From CAVQXR01 sp046330455 (GTDB lineage Bacteria; Actinomycetota; Thermoleophilia; Gaiellales; Gaiellaceae), in assembly GCA_046330455.1 (NCBI GenBank), contig JAXLSU010000013.1, positions 1 through 64,000 on the forward strand: a stretch of DNA of 64,000 bases, given 5' to 3'. Made by a program: the position numbers and the translations under genes. The notes under the pieces were generated by a model, which saw only the letters and a program-made list of their open reading frames with translations, made no database searches and was not told the DNA's origin. Of this stretch, positions 14,908 through 22,848 are shown piece by piece; within the stretch, counting starts at the first letter, position 1, and the number at the start of each line of letters is the position of its first letter.

Positions 14908-16593
14908 GTGACCGACGGGGCAAACACTGCGGTTCCCGACCTCGTTCCGGCGCGGATGCTGAACGAGTTCGTCTACTGCCCGCGGCTCTTCTACCTCGAA
15001 TGGGTCGACGGGAGCTGGGACGAGAACCCCGACACGGCGCAGGGAGGCCTCGCACACCGCCGCAGCGACCGCGAGCGCGGGTCGATTCCAGAGGCGACCA
15101 AGACTTCCGACAGCGAGGATCCGTGGGAGGGTCAGGCCCGGGCGGTCACGCTCGACGCTCCCGAGCTCGGGGTGATCGCGAAGCTCGACCTCGTGGAGGG
15201 CAGGGACGGCGAGGTGTTTCCCGTCGACCACAAGAAGGGCAAGCCGCGCGCGGACGGCACCCCCTGGGAGCCGGAGGAGATCCAGATCGCCGCCCAGGTG
15301 CTGGTGCTGCGGGAGAATGGCTACCGCTGCAACCGGGGCTTTGTCAGTTTCCGCGAGACGCGGACTCGAAGCGAGGTGCTCGTCACTGAAGCGCTCGAGG
15401 AACGGGTGAAGCGGTTTCTCGCCGACCTGAGGGAGACAGCCCGGCGCGATCATCCACCCGACCCTCTCGTCGACAGCCCGAAGTGCCCGCGCTGCTCGCT
15501 CGTAGGGATCTGCCTACCCGACGAGACCCAGATCCTGCGTACGGCCTCCGAGGAACCCGCGCAGATCCGTCGCCTGATCGCCTCGCGCGCGGAGGCCGCC
15601 CCGCTCTACGTCATCGAGCAGGGGGCCCGCGTGGGGATCTCTGGCGGGCGGGTCGAGATCCGCAAGGACGGTGAACGTCTTGCCTCGGTCCGTGAGATCG
15701 ACATCTCCGAGGTGGCGCTGTTCGGGGGTGTGTCGATCTCGCAGGCCGCCGTGCGCCGCCTGGTCGGAGCCGGCGTACCGATCACACATTTCTCGCTCGG
15801 AGGCTGGTTCCAGGCGATCACGATCGGCATCGAGCCGAGCAATATCCAGTTGCGGATCGAGCAGTTCCGTTCGGCCGATGACGAGGAAGCCCGTCTCGAG
15901 CTCGCCCGCAGGTTCGTCGGTGCGAAGATCCGGAACTCCCGGGTGCTCGTACGGCGCAACGGAGGAACGGCCGCCGCGGACGCGGTTCGCGAGCTCCATC
16001 GCCTTGCCCGGGTCGCCGACAAGGCGCGCTCCATCGAGATCCTGCTCGGTGTCGAGGGCGCAGCAGCACGCGAATACTTCCGAGCGTTCGGCCGCCTCAT
16101 CGCCTCGTCACGGTACGGGGAGTGGTTCACGTTCGAGCGACGCTCGCGCCGACCGCCGCGTGACGCCACGAACGCGGTGCTCTCGTTCCTCTACGCGGTT
16201 CTGACCAAGGAATGCGCGCTCGCGGCACGGCGCGTCGGGTTCGACCCGCTACTCGGCTTCTACCACCGACCGCGATTCGGCAGGCCCGCGCTCGCGCTCG
16301 ATCTCATGGAGGAGTTCCGGCCGCTGATCGCGGACTCGGTCGCGCTGACACTGATCAACGGCTCGCGCCTCAGCACCGGCGACTTCTTCGGTCGTGCCGG
16401 AACAGTCACGCTCACGACCGCCGGGCGCCGAACCGTGCTCGCGGCACTCGAGCAAAGGCTCACGACCGAGGTCATCCATCCGACCTTCGGCTACCGCGTC
16501 ACCTACCGCCGCGCGCTCGAGCTCCAGGCGCGCCTTCTTGCGGCGCACCTGCTCGGAGACGTACCCGGCTACCGTCCCTTCGTCACGCGCTGA
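14908..16593 (+). CDS. cas4-cas1: Cas4-Cas1 fusion (spacer selection, trimming and integration)
   Basis: One 561-residue protein joins Cas4 (about residues 1-205) and Cas1 (about 225-561), as known in several type I-G systems. Cas4 part: an Fe-S Cys in FVYCPRLFY, the RecB-nuclease block GVIAKLDLVEG...FPVDHKKG, and the C-terminal cysteines of CPRCSLVGIC. Cas1 part: catalytic Glu in LLGVEGAAAREYF, catalytic His in GFYHRPRFG and Asp/Glu in LALDLMEEFRPL. Cas4 sets prespacer PAM and orientation; Cas1 with Cas2 integrates spacers at the leader end. The chosen start is GTG 14908. The stop overlaps the cas2 ATG in TGATG. Confidence 0.95.
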   Translation: MTDGANTAVPDLVPARMLNEFVYCPRLFYLEWVDGSWDENPDTAQGGLAHRRSDRERGSIPEATKTSDSEDPWEGQARAVTLDAPELGVIAKLDLVEGRDGEVFPVDHKKGKPRADGTPWEPEEIQIAAQVLVLRENGYRCNRGFVSFRETRTRSEVLVTEALEERVKRFLADLRETARRDHPPDPLVDSPKCPRCSLVGICLPDETQILRTASEEPAQIRRLIASRAEAAPLYVIEQGARVGISGGRVEIRKDGERLASVREIDISEVALFGGVSISQAAVRRLVGAGVPITHFSLGGWFQAITIGIEPSNIQLRIEQFRSADDEEARLELARRFVGAKIRNSRVLVRRNGGTAAADAVRELHRLARVADKARSIEILLGVEGAAAREYFRAFGRLIASSRYGEWFTFERRSRRPPRDATNAVLSFLYAVLTKECALAARRVGFDPLLGFYHRPRFGRPALALDLMEEFRPLIADSVALTLINGSRLSTGDFFGRAGTVTLTTAGRRTVLAALEQRLTTEVIHPTFGYRVTYRRALELQARLLAAHLLGDVPGYRPFVTR

Positions 16594-16886
16594 TGCGGTC
16601 TCGCTACCTCGTCTGCTACGACATCCGAGACGACGTCCGGCTGCGAAGGACAGCTCGGATCGTCGAAGGCTTCGGCACCCGCCTCAACTACTCGGTCTTT
16701 CTCTGCGACCTCTCGGGCGTCGAGATCGTCAGACTCGAGTCGGCCTTGCGCGTCACCGTCGATCTCCACGTGGACAGCGTCCTGATCGTCGATCTCGGTC
16801 CCGTCGGAGACCCGACGAGTCGCAGGCTACGGTGGCTCTGCGGGGGAATTCCGATCCCCGAGTCCGGTGCTGCCGCTATCGTGTAG
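16593..16886 (+). CDS. cas2: CRISPR adaptation protein Cas2
   Basis: The 97-residue product starts MRSRYLVCYDIRDDVRLRR, with the ferredoxin-fold first strand and the conserved Asp of CYDI, and has NYSVFLCDLSG as the second conserved block. Cas2 dimerises and holds two Cas1 dimers in the integrase complex; its own nuclease activity is not needed for integration in studied systems. The ATG shares one base with the cas4-cas1 stop, so the two adaptation proteins are made together. It is the last cas gene before the leader and array. Confidence 0.95.
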   Translation: MRSRYLVCYDIRDDVRLRRTARIVEGFGTRLNYSVFLCDLSGVEIVRLESALRVTVDLHVDSVLIVDLGPVGDPTSRRLRWLCGGIPIPESGAAAIV

Positions 16887-17081
16887 GCGACGCGAGCGGC
16901 GAGGTAGTGACGAACGAGCCCGGCGCCGCTCGCAGATCACGAACTCCCTGCACATTGACAGTATCTACCCGCCGATCCACTCCTTCACGCAGGAGATGAG
17001 CCGACCACGGTCACCCTCTCTCCGTTCTCGCTCGCAACATCCTCGATCTGGCCTCTCTGTGAGCGAGATAGCGGAGAGGCT
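16887..17081 (+). promoter_or_regulatory. CRISPR leader
   Basis: The 195 bases between cas2 and the first repeat are non-coding and relatively AT-richer in the middle. TTGACA at 16955-16960 is a perfect -35 hexamer, but no good -10 follows at 16-18 bases. An inverted repeat with 7-base arms, GCCTCTC (17051-17057) and GAGAGGC (17074-17080), ends one base before repeat 1 and may be an adaptation-complex anchor or structural element. The leader position fits array transcription on the plus strand, since repeats end in ATTGAAGC, the usual type I crRNA 5' handle. Confidence 0.6.
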
Positions 17082-18546
17082 CTTTCCCGGGAGATCAATC
17101 CCGGGCCCCATTGAAGCGATGACGGACCGAGAACGCAACCTCTTCCCGAGATCAACCGGGCCCCATGAGGGCAAGTGAAGCGCGCGGCGTCACCTCCCGG
17201 GACGTTCGGGCCTCAGTACGGCGACTTCCCTTTCCGGGAGATCAATCCCGGGCCCCATTGAAGCGCCGGACCGCTGTCCCCGCGCGTAGCCTTTCCCGGG
17301 AGATCAACCGGGCCCCATTGAAGCACGTCCGCCGCGCACGTCCTCTTCACTTTCCCGGGAGATCAATCCCGGGCCCCATTGAAGCGACGTCCCGAGCCAA
17401 TCGGTCGCGTTCGATCCCTTTCCCGGGAGATCAATCCCGGGCCCCATTGAAGCGCCGCAGAAGCCTGCCCTGTTCCCGCCCTTTCCCGGGAGATCAATCC
17501 CGGGCCCCATTGAAGCTGAACGGCAGGTGCGATCTCCCGGTCGCGACTTTCCCGGGAGATCAATCCCGGGCCCCATTGAAGCGCAACCGAGGGCAACCCG
17601 TACCCCACCTTTCCCGGGAGATCAACCGCCCCATTGAAGCGTCGAGCAGACGATGAGGCACTTTCCGGTCCGGCTGAAGCGCTGTCGACGTCAGTCCTTT
17701 CCCGGGAGATCAATCCCGGGCCCCATTGAAGCTCTTCTGTCTGGACCTCCCACGATGCGTCTTTCCCGAGATCAATCCCGGGCCCCATTGAAGCGATCCG
17801 CCACGGAGGTACCGGTATCCTTTCCCGGGAGATCAATCCCGGGCCCCATTGAAGCGGCCAGTACGGGACCGCGTCTGGAGCCGGACTCGAGCTTTTCCCG
17901 GGAGATCAATCCCGGGCCCCATTGAAGCGTAGCCGCCCGTCCGCTCGAGGACGCGGCTTTCCCGAGATCAACCCGCCCATTGAAGCTCTTGTTCTGTCCG
18001 CCTTTCCCGGGAGATCAATCCCGGGCCCCCATTGAAGCGAACGAACCTCGTGCGTGACCGTGCCGGCGACGCCCTTCTTTCCCGAGATCAATCCCGGGTC
18101 CTCGAAGCCTCCGCATGGCGGGCCCGTCGGGCACGGGGCTGTCGCCCTTTCCCGGGAGATCAATCCCGGGCCCCATTGAAGCCCGGGCCGGTTGTTCAAC
18201 GTGTCGCCGTCGACGTCGGTCTTTCCCGGGAGATCAATCCCGGGCCCCATTGAAGCTGGATCTTCCCGGTCGCGTCTCGCCCATCGCGGCCCCTTTCCCG
18301 GGAGATCAATCCCGGGCCCCATTGAAGCGCTTCGGCGGCGATCAGCCCTCGGAGCGTCCCGGAGCTTTCCCGGGAGATCAATCCCGGGCCCCATTGAAGC
18401 GCCGACATCGACCGGCTACCGACAGTCGAGGAGCCCGCTTTCCCGGGAGATCAATCCCGGGCCCCATTGAAGCACGACCAACAGCCTCGCCTCATCGACC
18501 CGGACGACTTCTTTCCCGGGAGATCAATCCCGGGCCCCATTGAAGC
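17082..18546 (+). CRISPR. Type I-G CRISPR array, 23 repeat units, degenerate on the leader side
   Basis: The consensus repeat is 36 bases: CTTTCCCGGGAGATCAAT followed by CCCGGGCCCCATTGAAGC. The two CCCGGG words can pair as a hairpin, and the last 8 bases give the crRNA handle ATTGAAGC. Thirteen units are perfect (17082, 17350, 17418, 17481, 17547, 17697, 17820, 18147, 18221, 18293, 18365, 18438, 18511). Ten are altered: 17142 (scrambled), 17230 (35 nt), 17291 (34), 17609 (32), 17661 (20), 17761 (34), 17892 (37), 17957 (30), 18002 (37) and 18077 (32). Spacers from 18039 onward are 36-38 bases; those nearer the leader vary from 15 to 36, with one of about 48. Peptide-like frames across the array are artefacts of the repeat. 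Confidence 0.97.
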
Positions 18547-18549
18547 GCT

Positions 18550-18574
18550 GGGATCGCCCATCGAGGGCGATCCC
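18550..18574. terminator. Perfect hairpin at the end of the CRISPR array
   Basis: Arms GGGATCGCCC (18550-18559) and GGGCGATCCC (18565-18574) with a 5-base loop form a perfect 10-bp stem, 4 bases after the last repeat and 22 bases beyond the 3' end of the convergent pepQ-like gene. No T-run follows, as is common for high-GC actinobacterial terminators. It could end both transcripts. Confidence 0.65.
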
Positions 18575-18595
18575 GGCGCCTACCGATCCCTGTGC

Positions 18596-19810
18596 CTACA
18601 GCTCGAGGAGCTGCTCGGGCGCGGTCGTGAGCACCTCGACACCGTCCGCGGTCACGGCGTAGCTGTTCTCGACCCCGACCGCACCCTCGCCCGGCAAGAA
18701 GAACTTCGGCTCGAGGGCGAACACCATGCCCTCCTCGAGCGGCTCGTCGTAGCCGCGCGCAAGGAACGGAGGCTCGTCGATCTCGAGCCCGAGGCCGTGG
18801 GCGACGAAGCTGACACGGTCCGCGCTCGCGAAGGCCGGGCGCAGGTCGCCGGCGAGGTCGACCGCGCGTGCGTACAGCTCCGAGCAGACGGCTCCCGGGC
18901 GCGCCGCACCCGACACGGCGCGCAGGATCTCGAGCGCGCGCTCGTACGCCTCGCGAAATCGCGGGGCGACGGGGCCGAGCGAGAACGTCCGCGTCTGGTC
19001 GGCCATGTACCCGGCCGAGACGCCGACGAGGTCGACGAGCACGGGCTCGCCGCGACCGATCGGCCGGCGCGACGCTCCCTTTCCGACCGCCGGCCCGACG
19101 CCGAGCCCCACGAGCGGCGTGTCGGCTGCGCCCGGCTCCGCGGCCGTCGGGCCCGCGGTGACCGTTCCGTAGTGAACCTCGCCGTTGAACGCGCGCATGC
19201 GGAGGATGCCCTGATGGCCCTGGCGGCGAAGCCAGCGCTCCACCTCGGCCGCGAGCTCGACCTCCGTCATGCCCTCGCGCAGCACCCCGGCGACGCAGTC
19301 GCACACCCCCGCGAGCATCGCTCCGGCCTCGCGGATCCGTTCGAGCTCCCAGCGGCTCTTGACCGCGCGCAGCCGGCGAAGGATCGCCGAGCAGTCGGTC
19401 AGCTCGAAGCCGGGAAGCCGGGCCTCGTAGTCGAGGAACCGGGCGGCCGGGAGCACGTCGAGCTCGAGCCCGAGCCGTCCCCCCTCCACCCCGGCCCTCT
19501 GGAGCGCCGCCGGCAGGTCGCGCAGGGAGCGAAGCGGCTCGATCACGGCGAGCGACGACTCCGCACGGGCACGCTCGAGCGTCCGGCGGACGAGCAGGAC
19601 CGGCTGCCCGGTCGCGGGGACGAGCAGGTGGGCGTTCTGCGTCGTCCCGGCCAGGTAGTAGAGGTCGGCCGACTGGACGACGACCGCTCCGGCGAGCCCG
19701 GCCGCAGCGAGCGCCGCCTGGAACGCCGCAAGCCGGGCCGCGAGCTCGGCGGCCGGCACGACCGCGGCGGGCCGCCAGACGGCAGGACTGTCGGGGGTCA
19801 GATCGCTCAC
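18596..19810 (-). CDS. pepQ: M24 family Xaa-Pro aminopeptidase
   Basis: A cytosolic two-metal peptidase that cleaves peptides with Pro in the second position. The 404-residue product has an N-terminal creatinase-like domain (about residues 20-165) and a pita-bread catalytic domain (about 175-400). Metal ligands are visible in order: Asp in VLVDLVGVSAGYMADQTRTF (two Asp), His in HGLGLEIDEPPF, Glu in MVFALEPKFF and Glu in VGVENSYAV. The start is GTG 19810. It faces the divergent amidohydrolase gene, whose start is 20 bases away. Prolidase (dipeptide-specific) is an alternative; the N-terminal domain does not settle it. Confidence 0.88.
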   Translation of the reverse strand: MSDLTPDSPAVWRPAAVVPAAELAARLAAFQAALAAAGLAGAVVVQSADLYYLAGTTQNAHLLVPATGQPVLLVRRTLERARAESSLAVIEPLRSLRDLPAALQRAGVEGGRLGLELDVLPAARFLDYEARLPGFELTDCSAILRRLRAVKSRWELERIREAGAMLAGVCDCVAGVLREGMTEVELAAEVERWLRRQGHQGILRMRAFNGEVHYGTVTAGPTAAEPGAADTPLVGLGVGPAVGKGASRRPIGRGEPVLVDLVGVSAGYMADQTRTFSLGPVAPRFREAYERALEILRAVSGAARPGAVCSELYARAVDLAGDLRPAFASADRVSFVAHGLGLEIDEPPFLARGYDEPLEEGMVFALEPKFFLPGEGAVGVENSYAVTADGVEVLTTAPEQLLEL

Positions 19811-19816
19811 GGGCAG

Positions 19817-19822
19817 TAGATT
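19817..19822 (+). promoter_or_regulatory. -10 box TAGATT, leaderless-type promoter of the amidohydrolase gene
   Basis: TAGATT lies 8 bases before GTG 19831, in the short gap between two divergent genes. Little room is left for a separate minus-strand promoter. Confidence 0.4.
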
Positions 19823-19830
19823 CTCCCACA

Positions 19831-21372
19831 GTGATCATCGAGAACGGCGTGATCCGGACGATGGATCCGTCCCTCCCCACGGTCAGGGCGCTCGCGATCG
19901 CGGCCGACAGGATCGTCGGCGGGGTCGGTACCCACGAATGGGCGCTGCCGACCCCGGACGTCGTCGACCTGCGCGGGCGTTGCGCGATCCCCGGGCTCGT
20001 CGACGCCCACGTCCACTTCCCGACCTGGGCGCTCGCCCGGCAGCAGCTGCGCCTCGAAGGCTGCGGGTCGCTCGCCGAGCTGCTCGAGCTCGTGCGGGAA
20101 GCGGCCGCTGCGGCTCCACGAGGCCGCTGGCTGATCGGACGCGGCTGGCGGTCGGGTGACTGGCCGGACGGGACCGACCCGTCGCGGTACGACCTCGACG
20201 CGGTCGCCGGCGACCTGCCCGTGGCGCTCTGGGCGCGGGACGAGCATTCCCTCGTCCTCTCCTCGGCCGGGCTCGCGCGCGGTAGCGGCGACCTGACCGT
20301 GTCCGGGGGAGTCGTCGAGACCGGCCCTGACGGCGAGCCGACCGGGGTCCTGCGCGAGGAGGCGGCCTGGCGGTTCCGCGAGCGCTTCATCGCCGCCGGG
20401 GAGGACGAGTACGTGGAGGCCGTCCGCGCCGGGATCAGGGTCGCGCACGCGCGCGGGGTCACCGGCGTTCACGACAAGGACGGCCGGATCGGCTCGGTCG
20501 GCATCTGGGAACGGGTGAGAGCCCTCGCCGGGCCGATGGTTCGCGTCCGGCAGTCGCTCCCGCTCGAGCAGCTCCGCGAGCTCGAGTCGCTGCGCCTGCG
20601 CTCGGGGATCGGGGACGACGTCTTCCGGATCGGGTACCTGAAGACGTTCATGGACGGCACGCTCGGCTCACAGACCGCATGGATGCTCGACGGCTCGGGC
20701 GTCGCGATCACGAGCTGCGAGCAACTGGCAGACGCGATCCACCGGGCCGCCCGCGCCGGGTGGCCGCTCGCCGTCCACGCGATCGGCGACGCGGCGAATC
20801 GCGCGGCGCTCGACGCGTTCGCGTCGACCCGCGACGACTGGCACCCGCGTGGCCTGCGACCCCGCATCGAGCACGCCCAGCTCGTCGACCCCGCCGACCT
20901 TCCCCGCTTCGCCGCTCTCGGCGTCGCCGCCTCGGTGCAGTTCAGCCATGCCCCGTCGGATCGGGAGCTCGCAGACCGGCTCTGGGGCGACCGCCTGGCC
21001 GGAGCGTACGCCTACCGGTCGCTCGTCGATTCCGGCGCGGTCGTCGCGAACGGATCGGACGCGCCGATCGAGGAGCTCGACCCGCTCGCAGGGCTCCGGG
21101 CAGGAGTGCTCCGCACGCTCGACGAGCGCCCGCCCTGGCAGCCGGCGCAGGCGCTTCCGGTCGAGCAGGCCCTCGCCGCCGCCACCGTCGCTCCGGCGTG
21201 GCTCTCACACGACGAGAAGCGTCTCGGCCGGCTCGTACCGGGATTCCTCGCCGACCTCGTCGTGCTCGACCGCGATCCGATCGCGTGCGGCCGGGACGGG
21301 CTCGAGGAGCTCTCGGTGGTCGCGACGATGGTGGGCGGGCGCTGGGTGCACAACCCTCCGCCCTGGGACTGA
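19831..21372 (+). CDS. Amidohydrolase family 3 protein (YtcJ-like)
   Basis: A 513-residue metal-dependent amidohydrolase. Key motifs: PGLVDAHVHF (about residues 51-60, first metal-binding His pair), the YLKTFMDGTLGSQTAWM segment of YtcJ-like enzymes, LAVHAIGDAANR (about 311-322), RIEHAQLVDP and the late Asp in VANGSDAPIE. It ends with the composite beta-sandwich piece GFLADLVVLDRDP. Substrate is unknown; this family includes hydrolases of amides and cyclic compounds with poorly predicted specificity. GTG start follows a TAGATT -10 box. The HxlR regulator gene begins 36 bases downstream on the same strand. Confidence 0.85.
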   Translation: MIIENGVIRTMDPSLPTVRALAIAADRIVGGVGTHEWALPTPDVVDLRGRCAIPGLVDAHVHFPTWALARQQLRLEGCGSLAELLELVREAAAAAPRGRWLIGRGWRSGDWPDGTDPSRYDLDAVAGDLPVALWARDEHSLVLSSAGLARGSGDLTVSGGVVETGPDGEPTGVLREEAAWRFRERFIAAGEDEYVEAVRAGIRVAHARGVTGVHDKDGRIGSVGIWERVRALAGPMVRVRQSLPLEQLRELESLRLRSGIGDDVFRIGYLKTFMDGTLGSQTAWMLDGSGVAITSCEQLADAIHRAARAGWPLAVHAIGDAANRAALDAFASTRDDWHPRGLRPRIEHAQLVDPADLPRFAALGVAASVQFSHAPSDRELADRLWGDRLAGAYAYRSLVDSGAVVANGSDAPIEELDPLAGLRAGVLRTLDERPPWQPAQALPVEQALAAATVAPAWLSHDEKRLGRLVPGFLADLVVLDRDPIACGRDGLEELSVVATMVGGRWVHNPPPWD

Positions 21373-21396
21373 GCCGTGACATCCCGTGAGGGCGGC

Positions 21397-21402
21397 TACC
21401 AT
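21397..21402 (+). promoter_or_regulatory. -10 box TACCAT, leaderless-type promoter of the HxlR gene
   Basis: TACCAT lies 6 bases before ATG 21409. It decides the start over the in-frame codon at 21376. Confidence 0.4.
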
Positions 21403-21408
21403 GCGTCT

Positions 21409-21783
21409 ATGCGCACGATGCGTCCAGTCCACGATGCCGAGTGCGCCGTTGCCTGTACCGCCGAGATCATCGGCTCCAAGTGGACGGCGATCATCGTCCA
21501 CGACCTCTCGGAAGGAGCACGGCGCTTCTCCCAGCTCGAGCGGGCGTGCCCGGGAATCAGCCCCCGGACGCTGTCCGAGCGGCTCGACATGCTCGAGCGC
21601 GAGGGCGTCGTCGTCCGGCACAGCTACCCGGAGTCGCCGCCCCGCGTCGAGTACGAGCTCACCTCGAAGGGCCGTGCGTTGCTCCCGATCATCCGGGCGA
21701 TGAGCGAGTTCGGTCACGAATGGCTCGTCACCGACGACGCCCACGCCCGGCAGCACGGCCACACGCACGCCCGCGCGAGCTGA
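21409..21783 (+). CDS. HxlR-family winged-helix transcriptional regulator
   Basis: The 124-residue product is a typical MarR-like/HxlR winged-helix protein: CAVACTAEIIGSKWTAIIVHDL (first helices, about residues 8-29, with Cys residues often redox-sensing in this family), then RFSQLERACPGISPRTLSERL, the recognition helix block, and the wing YPESPPRVEYELTSKG. The extreme C-terminus is His-rich (HARQHGHTHA), which might bind metal. Target genes are unknown; neighbours are an amidohydrolase upstream and, convergently, threonine aldolase. Confidence 0.88.
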   Translation: MRTMRPVHDAECAVACTAEIIGSKWTAIIVHDLSEGARRFSQLERACPGISPRTLSERLDMLEREGVVVRHSYPESPPRVEYELTSKGRALLPIIRAMSEFGHEWLVTDDAHARQHGHTHARAS

Positions 21784-21801
21784 CCGGAGCAAGCGCGGCG
21801 A

Positions 21802-22848
21802 TCAGCGGGCGAGACCTGCGGTAGCGAGCGCCGTGGCCGCGGCGGTGATCGCAGCGTCGATCTCGTCGGCCGACACGTCGAGGTGCGTGACAGCGCGCAG
21901 GTGGCCCGCTCGCGCAGCGGCCGAGAGCAGGACACCGTGCTCACCGAGCCGGGCCGCGCACTCCTCGACCCCCAGCCCGAGCGCGGAGGCATCGAGCAGG
22001 ACGAAGTTCGTCTCCACGTCCGCGGGCACGACCGGGAGACCCGCCGCGGCGAGCCCATCGGCGAGCCGTCGGGCGTTCGCATGGTCGTCGGCGAGGCGCT
22101 CGACGTTGTGGTCGAGCGCGTACAGGCCCGCCGCGGCGACGATGCCCGCCTGACGCATGGCACCGCCGAACAGGTGCTTGTACCGGCGCCCTCTCGCCAT
22201 GAGCGCGCCCGGGCCGGCGAGTACCGCGCCGAGCGGACAGCCGAGCCCCTTCGAAAGGCAGAGCGTGACGGTGTCGAACTCGCGCCCGTAGTCCGCAGCA
22301 GGGATTCCGCTCGCGACTGCGGCGTTCAGGAGGCGGGAGCCGTCGAGGTGCAGGGAGAGACCGGCTGCCCGCGCGGCCGAGCACACCTCTCGCACGAGCG
22401 GAAGCGGCCAGACGGTCCCGCCGCCGGCGTTGCTCGTGTTCTCCACGCAGAGCAGCCGCGTCGGGGCGAGATGGAGGAAGTCGGGGTCGTTCACGAGCGG
22501 GAGCACGTCGCCGGGGCCGAAGAGGCCTCGCCGCCCGACGATCGGCCTCGTCACGAGCCCCGAGTGGAAGGCGGGCCCGCCGACCTCGTAGCGAAAGACG
22601 TGCGACTGAGCCTCGCCGAGCACCTCCTCGCCCGGCTGGGTGAGGAGCTTGAGCGCGATCTGGTTCGCCATCGTCGCGGTCGGCAGGAACAGCGCCTCCT
22701 CCTGCCCGAGCAGGGCTGCAGCGCGGCGTTCGAGCGCGAGCACGGTCGGATCCTCGCGAAGCTGCTCGTCGCCGACCTCGGCCTCGGCCATCGCACGCCG
22801 CATCGCGGCGGACGGCCGGGTCACGGTGTCCGAGCGCAGGTCGATCAC
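21802..22848 (-). CDS. ltaE: Low-specificity L-threonine aldolase (PLP-dependent)
   Basis: Cleaves L-threonine or L-allo-threonine to glycine and acetaldehyde. The 348-residue product starts at the family signature IDLRSDTVTRPSAAMRRAM; other hallmarks are EDPTVLALE, HLDGSRLLNAAVASG and the PLP lysine in TLCLSKGLGCPLGAVLAG (about residue 198). I chose GTG 22848, whose GTG overlaps the TGA stop of the upstream dipeptidase gene (GTGA), so the pair is coupled. A much longer minus-strand frame to 23667 simply reads through the dipeptidase gene out of phase. Confidence 0.92.
   Translation of the reverse strand: MIDLRSDTVTRPSAAMRRAMAEAEVGDEQLREDPTVLALERRAAALLGQEEALFLPTATMANQIALKLLTQPGEEVLGEAQSHVFRYEVGGPAFHSGLVTRPIVGRRGLFGPGDVLPLVNDPDFLHLAPTRLLCVENTSNAGGGTVWPLPLVREVCSAARAAGLSLHLDGSRLLNAAVASGIPAADYGREFDTVTLCLSKGLGCPLGAVLAGPGALMARGRRYKHLFGGAMRQAGIVAAAGLYALDHNVERLADDHANARRLADGLAAAGLPVVPADVETNFVLLDASALGLGVEECAARLGEHGVLLSAAARAGHLRAVTHLDVSADEIDAAITAAATALATAGLAR

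Noticed and set aside
16955..16960. TTGACA as -35 of a CRISPR array promoter.
   Set aside because: No acceptable -10 hexamer follows at 16-18 bases, so I list it only within the leader.
17165..18543. Several open frames with repeated peptides (for example PGRSIPGPIEA or WGPGLISRE) on both strands.
   Set aside because: They are translations of the CRISPR repeat, not proteins.
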